Origin: Neoechinorhynchus agilis
Lineage: Eukaryota > Acanthocephala
NCBI GenBank assembly: GCA_051530055.1
Contig: CM121341.1
Span: 8,680,001 to 8,744,000 of the forward strand
Reading direction: 5' to 3'
DNA length: 64,000 nucleotides
Shown here: positions 57,561 to 64,000 of the stretch, in pieces
How positions within the stretch are numbered: position 1 is the stretch's first letter
Layout of the letters: each line of letters starts with the position of its first letter
Program-made: the position numbers and the translations under genes
Notes under the pieces: generated by a model
What the model was told of the DNA's origin: nothing
The model's database searches: none
Seen by the model: the letters and a program-made list of their open reading frames with translations, nothing else

Positions 57561-60500
57561 ATGTCTTGCTGGGGCACAGAGTTGTGGGTGAGGATCGTAG
57601 ACCGTCTTCAAAAATCTCTCATTTGTTTTGCCAGGATCAATTTGATTCCATTCTAAAGTACGAAGACCGAAGTGTTGGATTCTGTGAGACCATAGAGAAT
57701 TTTATCAAGGAAAGGTCGTTTATTGAAGAGGAGTACGCCAAAGCTATCAGGTTTGTTCAGAGTTTATCTTTCCATAGATGAAATAAACACAGACGATTGG
57801 TAAAATCCGTCCAAGCTTGTGTACCATTGGATGCGATTCTACGAAGCGGTGCAATTAACGGTACTACTGGTTCTGGAGTATTCACTACTAATGGTAGTAA
57901 TGGAAAAGGTAGTCTGCCTGTTCGAAGCAGTCTTATCTCAACTGGTGGTTCGTCAACTAATGGAGCAGCCATCTATGGCAGCTCGAATAAAACACCTACC
58001 TTATGTGCTGGCGATTATTTTAATTCGTAAGTGCTCTTCTGTTGATTGCTTGGCATGATCTGCAACAACCTTGACTTGACATTTTATACATATCATTGGA
58101 TGTTCGTGTCAGATTTGATATAGAAAAATACTCTTTTCCGCAGATTAACGCTGGTGTAGATTATGTTCGCCATCTTTATCAATGTCGCCCTTTAATAGTT
58201 AACGTATTTATCCTCTTTTTTTTAAGGAGAGAAATAAGAGGACCGAAAAATACGTGACATTTACCTTCATTTTGTTCGTTGCAATCCTGCAATAAAATCA
58301 CCATCGGTAAAGTTTTTTGCAGGATTCGCAAAATTCCAATTTCAATTAGCGATATTCACTCAGAAATAGATTTATATTGAAACAATAATGATTAATTTCT
58401 TTACAATTCGCAAAATTCAAACATAGATTCCTTCTTCGCGTTCTAAATCGGTGTTTAAATTTGATAGGAAATAGTACATTTGAAATAGACCTTCTTTGAT
58501 CAACTCAAAGCTAACAATCTCAAATGCAAAAATACTTTTTCTATTTTTAATGACTCCCCCTTCCATTATGTATTATATTTGAATTCTTATCACCGTGATT
58601 AATCGTTTTCTTTAAAAATGGGTTTCTTAAATTGCGTAACTACTGCTCGAATATTGGATAATTATACGCTTACCAAGTTGTACTGTTTCGTACGTCCAAA
58701 CACTTTAAGGTAGCATTTATTTATTATCAATTAAATTTTTTATCTTCTATACAAAGTTTCCTTGTGAATAAGTTCGCTTAAATGACAATGCATAGTCCTG
58801 AAATTGAGTTTAAAAAAAGGTTGAAACCTTTGCTAATTCTAAATGTGAACGTATAGCTTGCCACTTATACATTTCTCAATTATGCTCCACAATAAAGGGG
58901 TTTCTCGAGAAATTAGACTTGTTTCTGCTTCTCGATTTTTCATTCAAATCGTAATTCATGCTTATTCTCGCTCTTGTCGAATTTTATACGACTAACTTCA
59001 ATCAAAATATTTCTCTAGTATTATTTAGTTTGTCATTGAAGGCACTGATTATCCGCTAGCTATTTTTTCCGATTTCATCTCTAGGTGAAATCATCTTAAA
59101 CGAACACATCATCCATCCTTTTGTTTGTTCAGAATGTCCTTTGTACAATCGTTCGCAAAAATTGTCCGCGAACATCAAGACATTGCTAGTCAACACGAAC
59201 TCATTTCCGAGAATCTTCGATCGGGTGTATTAAACCGAATTCAGGAACTTGTAAATCGCGTCTATCAGTGGGTCCTCTGATAAACGCTTCTTTAAAAGAA
59301 ATTCGGGATCAGAAGCGGCGATCAACAGAAGCCTATAAAGAACGTAAACGTGAGTTGGAAAAGTTCTTAGAAGCCATGAACAAGGTATTTTTACTCGTAT
59401 TTCTTTATCCAATTTGGTCTTTAGTCACTTCGGAAATACGAGCAAGCATACCAACTATCGTCAAAAGCGACTGATGCTTACCAGCGTGCAAATGAGGATA
59501 TTAACCTATCTCGAGCTCAAGTAGAAAAGGCGCGATTGGTGATGAACAAACGGAACACGGAGTGCGAGCAAATTCGCCTTGAGTACAGTGCTCAAGTTGA
59601 GAGGTTCAATGACGCAAAGAATGCATTTTACCGTGAAGATTTGGTTCGTGTGTTTGGAGAACTTGAAGAATTCAATTCGAACAAAATCAACCAACTTAAA
59701 GAGTGCTTTAAACGTTTCGTTGATGCTCACAGTCAAGTAGTACCTCGTGTGCAAGATTGTCTCACTCAAATGAGTGAGGCTGTGGTGATGGTAAATGCGG
59801 ACGTTGATTCAGTTTGCTTAATGGATAATTTAAAGACGGGGTATTCACATCCTGAGAATCAAGCACCCGTGGATTTGAGGAATGAACGTGCTACCAGAAT
59901 CACGTCGGATTCTGTGGGACTGTTTGGTAGGAAAGGAAGCGGTGGATCGACGAGTGGTATGTTCACTGTTATTTCTTCGAATGGCAGCGGCGGAACATTT
60001 GCGTCCAAGTCCAACACAATTAGACGTGTAAAACGGATTATCACTTCTAGAAAGGTTGGATTCATTCTTTAGAGAAGAAACGCTTAGATCCCACGAAAAA
60101 CAGAAACTTACAAGTGCCACAAATAGCAGTCTTGAAATTAGTCCTTCAGATTTCGATAGCCTTCCTCCAGCTCAGCGACTAAAGAGGTATCAAACTGTTT
60201 TGATGGATCTAAACAGAGAAATAGAAACAAAGAAGAGGGAAAGGTTCGTATCGTTTAAAACCTGTCATTAGCTCCAATTTTAATCTTGAGTTCTTATCAA
60301 AAAGATTAGCTAATATTATGCTCAACTAAATATTTAACTCAGCTCCATTAATGTCTCATTTTCAGCTTTTTCCGTCAACTTGCCCAGACTTTTGAACGAA
60401 TAATGATGTGTTTTGAAATAGAGTAATCAATGATATTATTTTTAAAATATAGGGAAGCTCTTTCAAAAATGCAATCAATATATACTGAAAATCCCCGGTT

Positions 60501-61025
60501 TGGTGAGACGGAAAAAGTCGATGAAAAACTTCATCAAACGGATCTAACAATTGTAACCCTTAGTACTCACGCCAAGAAGTTTGAAGTAAGTCTAAAAAAC
60601 TTTGAACAGGAAAGATTTGATGGAACGTTTAGACTTTAATATCAAATGTGATGAAATTAAACGAGTCTCCTTCTTTAACTGAACATAAAGACGAAGAACA
60701 AAGTTCGACTAGAGACGATGGCGCACCAGACTTATCGATGATTCAAGAAATCGATACTTCGGCACGAGAACAAGTCACGATTGTTGGAAGTGCTATAACG
60801 CAGTACGCTTTTGATGCAGTTCAACACGCTGCTGTGACCAAAGGATCCCACGGAAAAGTGAATATGCTTAGTTTCGATGCCATGGAGGAGATGGACTTGC
60901 TAGAACCCGATTTAGGAGATGGGTGGATCAAAGTTAGGAGACGCACTACATGTGAAATTGGATTCGTCCCAAGTTCGTATTGTAACATACACATGTTCGA
61001 CCGGATCGTTGTCGATTTCAATTGA
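57561..61025 (+). CDS. CIP4/FBP17/TOCA-1-type F-BAR, HR1 and SH3 protein
   Basis: Links Cdc42/Rho GTPases to actin nucleation at curved membranes during endocytosis. Nine exons: 57561-57587, 57635-57750, 57793-58026, 59133-59224, 59269-59384, 59425-59956, 60051-60243, 60453-60585 and 60633-61025. All are GT-AG with agreeing phases. The F-BAR domain starts MSCWGTELW then DQFDSI and continues with FIKERSFIEEEYAKAIRRLV, SQHELISENLRSVGPLI, LKEIRDQKRRS, KYEQAYQLSSKATDAYQRAN and LSRAQVEKARLVMNKRNTEC. The HR1 domain has SDFDSLPPAQRLKRYQTVLM, LNREIETKKRER and ALSKMQSIYTENPRFGETEK. The C-terminal SH3 shows ITQYAFDAV, EMDLLEPDLGDGWIKV and IGFVPSSYCNI. Exon 3 carries a Gly/Ser/Thr-rich insert absent from human FBP17. 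The 1.1-kb third intron is unusually long. Confidence 0.92.
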
Positions 61026-61420
61026 ATTGACTAATAAGTTGCGGAGGCGCGTATTATTTGCAAATATATTGAATCTCACCGTATAGAACCCTTAACTAAA
61101 ATCTTATTCCGTACCTAAAATCCTTTTGTCTTATCCTTTACGGATTTTTCTGTCTTTTGCAACCTTTCCAAATCTCACGGTGAAGAGCTACTCAGCGAGA
61201 ACTGGGCCACTCTTACCTTCAAAATTCGTATTCCTCGTGCACAGGTGTAAGAGTTCCTTCTATTCAGATTCAATTAAATTCCAGCCTTCTAAATTGCGTT
61301 CAAGTATGGCAAGGTTGATCGCTGAGTGTGCAATGGCACTTTTGTGAATTGGCACTTGACATCAGCAGAAACAATTCTATATTCTGATTTTGCGTGGGCC
61401 TTCAGTCTTCAAAAAAAACT
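61026..61420. other. Intergenic, no recognised gene
   Basis: F-BAR gene 3' flank. CTTTTGCAACCTTTCCAAATC at about 61155 is closely similar to a stretch near 1635, suggesting a decayed dispersed repeat. Confidence 0.35.
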
Positions 61421-61840
61421 CTACACCCGACGATACTGTGTGCTTGATACATATTCGGTGTCTTCCCATTGCTGGATCGATGGGGTTTTTTCAGGATCAA
61501 TCCTTCCACGTTTCATATTTTCTCGTATAGATCGGAACTCTGGACCTAAAGGGGTATCCACAGCCATCCAATGGTAGTGTTCTTCATCTACAACACAGAA
61601 TCCTCTGACTATCTCCTTGATTCGGTAAAAATTATTCAGAGCTATGATCAGTCGTTGGGGCAAGTTAGTCCGTTTAATTCTGTTTCCTTTATGTAGCAAT
61701 ACCTCCACTTTCCATAATGGATTTATGATTCCAGCAGAATTGGCCTTAGATATCATCTTCTCGATTTCAACGTGTAATCTCATGTTGTGGAGTTTGCCGA
61801 AAGGAATGAAGTCCGGTCCATAATTGAGCGGCTCCATAAT
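61421..61840 (-). CDS. Unrecognised protein, probable coding exon
   Basis: A minus-strand frame of up to 178 codons (to 61957). A likely ATG near 61838 gives MEPLNYGPDFIPFGKLHNMR. It continues with HVEIEKMISKANSAGIINPL, RLIIALNNFYRIKEIVRGFC, DEEHYHWMAVDTPLGPEF and a charged C-terminus, RENMKRGRIDPEKTPSIQ. Composition looks like a real globular protein. No signal peptide, membrane helix or known motif was recognised. It follows the 62280-63104 frame on the same strand by about 320 bp, so the two could be neighbouring genes or exons of one. Confidence 0.5.
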   Translation of the reverse strand: MMEPLNYGPDFIPFGKLHNMRLHVEIEKMISKANSAGIINPLWKVEVLLHKGNRIKRTNLPQRLIIALNNFYRIKEIVRGFCVVDEEHYHWMAVDTPLGPEFRSIRENMKRGRIDPEKTPSIQQWEDTEYVSSTQYRRV

Positions 61841-62082
61841 ATCGGATGTTAAGATAATCCGTGAGAAAATGAACACTAAGTCATTTGATATGCGTGTATC
61901 AAAGTAATGTCTCTTTGTTAGTGCCACTAATTTCCCACAATGTCGTTTACGTATCATGAACTCTCCTTGAAAATCATCCCGATGAAATCTTGGAGAATTA
62001 TAGATGCCTCCACCATTCCTACGGAGAAATGGCGCATTCGATTATCTAGTTGCCGTCCATGTGTCGACTTAGATTAGCGGAT

Positions 62083-62220
62083 TTAAATTCACTAATTTAT
62101 TTCCCCGAGAGTGACCGTTTTTGCGAAAATCAATATACAATGACACACTCTGAGGAAAAGTCGAAATAAATCATCGGTGAATCTAAATCCTAATGGTAGT
62201 TGCAAAACTAAGAAAAAGAA
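62083..62220. mobile_element. Foldback repeat, family C (copy)
   Basis: AAATTCACTAATTTATTTCC at 62086 faces AAATAAATCATCGGTGAATC at 62165, followed by TTGCAAAACTAAGAAAAAGA. Same layout as the 9283-9525 copy. Confidence 0.6.
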
Positions 62221-62279
62221 AGTCTCTTTTCACCTCCCTTTAAAGATAACTTTAGCTTCGATACCGAAAAAAACACCTT

Positions 62280-63104
62280 TTAATGCTTTTTAGCTCCCTT
62301 CGAGGGGCAAATCTCAACATTTGAAGTTTTGGGAATAATAACGAACCCCGTGACTGGTTTCGGTATCATGATTGAATCGATCATTAGAAAAACAGGTTTA
62401 CATATTAAGATTGTATTGTAACTGCCGGCGCGCGATGAATAGCATTGATACCGTCGACGCATCGTAACTCCAGGAGGCATTTCCTGCCTATAAAATGTCA
62501 TTCCATCATAACTCCCTTCGCCGGTGTTGCATTTCACATCTTTTGGTATCTTAAACCGCCGAAAATTTGTGGAACTGCTCACAGCATATCTCTTGATGTT
62601 ATCCCGTTCAAGTCTGAATAATTCAATATCACCGTCCTCACACCGCTCAAACACTTCACACTCCAAAGCGGTTCCCGGATTCATCACTAGCAATCGATAT
62701 CGATATCCCATTGATCTGCTCCGCCGAGGACGCAACCTTTGCGACCAGGGAGTATCAACTTTCGCTGTCGATCTTGAGCGTTGGCGTCTTTTCCTATTAC
62801 CATCAATCGAGCGACCTTTCTTATTCCTATCAATCGAGCGACCTTTCTTGTTTCTATCAATCGAGCGACCTTTCTTGTTTCTATCAATCGAGCGACCTTT
62901 CTTGTTCCTATCAATCGAGCGACCTTTCTTGTTCCTATCAACAGCCAAGGAACCTCCATCAAAGACGCTATCCGGCAGCAATTGAATGCTCGTGAAATCA
63001 CCAGAATTCCTTAGTCTAGCTGAAAGCTTACGCATTTGTTCTTCATGGAGAAAGGAATCGGCACGCAGCTCCTCAATAATCGATCCATCATCTGAATCAA
63101 GCAT
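62280..63104 (-). CDS. Unrecognised protein with RSIDRNKKG tandem repeats
   Basis: 274 residues from ATG 63102-63104, which directly abuts a TTTAAG acceptor, a likely trans-splice site. The order is an acidic start (MLDSDDGSIIEELRADSF), then five tandem nine-residue repeats (RSIDRNKKG, 27-bp units at about 62805-62940), a basic Arg/Ser-rich stretch (RRQRSRSTAKV, LRPRRSRSMG), and a globular part with YRYRLLVMNPGTALECEVFE, DIELFRLERDNIKRY and FRRFKIPKDVKCNTGEG. The DNA repeat is nearly perfect, so it is young or homogenising. The last 40 codons may be intron read-through, because a GTAAAC donor-like site lies near 62400. Charged repeats plus RS dipeptides suggest a nuclear or RNA-associated protein, but that is a guess; no family recognised. 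Confidence 0.55.
   Translation of the reverse strand: MLDSDDGSIIEELRADSFLHEEQMRKLSARLRNSGDFTSIQLLPDSVFDGGSLAVDRNKKGRSIDRNKKGRSIDRNKKGRSIDRNKKGRSIDRNKKGRSIDGNRKRRQRSRSTAKVDTPWSQRLRPRRSRSMGYRYRLLVMNPGTALECEVFERCEDGDIELFRLERDNIKRYAVSSSTNFRRFKIPKDVKCNTGEGSYDGMTFYRQEMPPGVTMRRRYQCYSSRAGSYNTILICKPVFLMIDSIMIPKPVTGFVIIPKTSNVEICPSKGAKKH
62805..62943. repeat. 27-bp coding minisatellite, 5 units
   Basis: Units of 27 bp contain ATCAATCGAGCGACCTTTCT (minus strand RSIDRNKKG). The only differences are synonymous-scale swaps (CTTATTCC, CTTGTTTC, CTTGTTCC). The frame is preserved throughout. Confidence 0.92.
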
Positions 63105-63429
63105 CTTAAATGGAAACACAATATCATGAAAAAAAACAAGTCAACAAAACCTGAAATTTAAAGCTTTCAATCTGGTCACCAAATCTGTTCCAGTTGAATA
63201 GATTATCGAAATGAACAGAACGTGTAACGTAAACGCGACAGAAAAGAGAAAACGTGTGACGTCATTGAGTCCACATACCAACTCATGACGTAACAAAATC
63301 TCTAGGATAAAATGCCAATTTTAATTTCGATCTTCTGTGCCTCCTAAATTAAATCTATAACTGCTGATATGTCAATTAAAACTAATTTTTGAAATTAGCA
63401 AAGATTATATTCGCTTTTTAAAGTTCTTT
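63105..63429. other. Intergenic, no recognised gene
   Basis: Upstream flank of the repeat-protein gene, up to the LINE relic. No domain-bearing frame. Confidence 0.35.
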
Positions 63430-64000
63430 TTTAGTCGTCTTGGGACATTCCTCTCGTTCAGAAGATTCACAACTCTTTCAAAGACATTCTGGATGAGGTG
63501 TCTCAGGCCCGGCTGGTAGCCTGTTCCACGAAGGAGTCGGGAGCGTGGCTGAATGCTCTCCCTGTAGGTAAACTTGGAAATCTCCTTGCTGACTCAGTCG
63601 TCAGGGTCGCAGTATCCTTGAGATTAGGCCTACCGATTTGCATCCCGCATCGCTGCCGCTGTGGCACTATAGTGGACTCTTCGGGGAGACACGGTCTCAT
63701 ATGCAAGACGTCAGCGATTTCCAAGGCATGCTGGAATCAATGCCATTCTGAGTAGGACTCTAAAAACGCTTTCCCAAACATTCTAGAACCCACTAATCTT
63801 TGTAGATTGACCGTTTTTCCTTGGCGGGAGGGAAGATGTTTACGTGTGTGGACACGTTGGCAAACTCCAACATCAGACACTCGAAAAAAGGTCCAGAAGG
63901 AGCGGCGACGGCTGCAGAGGATCGGAAATGCTCAAAAATTACCATTTGCCCCTTCGGTGTGGAAACGTACCTTGGGAGGGTCGGCACTGGCCCTCCTCGT
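63430..64000 (+). mobile_element. LINE relic, C-terminal part, running off the window
   Basis: The plus strand reads WDIPLVQKIHNSFKDILDEV, SQARLVACSTKESGAWLNAL, VSLRLGLPICIPHRCRCGT, then ILEPTNLCRL and KKVQKERRRLQRIGNAQK. Same family as the copies at 5705-7430 and 27928-28735, among the better preserved, 5'-truncated, and interrupted by frame changes after about 63720. Confidence 0.82.

Noticed and set aside
59225-59467. Apparent frame errors at two F-BAR exon junctions
   Set aside because: Both vanish when the donor GTGTAT at 59225 with the acceptor at 59268, and the acceptor at 59424, are used. All phases then agree and the extra residues fit the family.
1-64000. tRNA, rRNA and spliceosomal RNA genes
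   Set aside because: No GGTTCGAATCC-type T-loops with matching stems, rRNA cores or snRNA motifs were noticed by eye. A covariance scan (tRNAscan-SE, Rfam) would be needed to exclude them fully.

Overview
The window is animal nuclear DNA, AT-rich, from a bilaterian invertebrate with compact genes. Most introns are 36-60 nt GT-AG introns. The genes are typical metazoan ones: a HERC-type HECT ligase, a UPF1 helicase, eIF3e, a TSSK-like kinase, an F-BAR/HR1/SH3 protein, a Kirrel/SYG-1-type Ig adhesion receptor and an SLC17 transporter. In several genes a TTTTAG/TTTCAG acceptor sits 0-9 nt before the start ATG. That is the pattern expected for spliced-leader trans-splicing, so a nematode or another trans-splicing phylum is the best guess. 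The species cannot be named from the sequence.

Layout. 1-2.7 kb: no gene recognised. 2.7-5.75 kb: a cluster of partial-looking genes, namely an IST1-like terminal exon (-), a LASP/nebulin SH3 3' end (+) and an SLC17 transporter (-) whose 5' end runs into a LINE relic at 5.7-7.4 kb. 8.0-8.6 kb: a leucine-rich-repeat protein. 8.7-12.2 kb: short repeats and a 104-bp minisatellite. 12.3-13.5 kb: NAD-dependent glycerol-3-phosphate dehydrogenase. 14-24.6 kb: mostly repeats, with foldback MITEs, a Penelope-like relic, a 210-bp satellite (7 units) and a 76-bp satellite (about 42 units). 24.8-26.6 kb: eIF3e. 26.8-27.2 kb: a small secreted Cys-rich protein. 27.9-28.7 kb: LINE relic. 29.2-30.3 kb: TSSK-like kinase. 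30.7-32.2 kb: ribose-5-phosphate isomerase, with two MITE-like elements in its largest intron. 33.2-33.85 kb: LINE relic. 34.3-37.6 kb: UPF1. 37.8-38.6 kb: an exact 400-bp tandem duplication. 40.2-42.9 kb: a 428-bp satellite. 43.2-47.1 kb: HERC4-type ligase. 47.9-49.0 kb: a 94-bp satellite. 49.4-53.95 kb: Kirrel-like receptor. 57.6-61.0 kb: CIP4/TOCA-type F-BAR protein. 61.4-63.1 kb: two unrecognised genes. 63.4-64 kb: LINE relic.

The genes do not form a pathway. They are unrelated housekeeping, signalling and adhesion genes packed between repeat blocks. The main architectural theme is foldback (inverted-repeat) elements: several lie in introns, one coincides with a UPF1 intron, one seems to have seeded a satellite, and one family carries hammerhead-ribozyme-like boxes and lies next to a Penelope-like GIY-YIG relic. 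Exon borders were read by hand from frame and GT-AG signals, and the less certain ones are marked.
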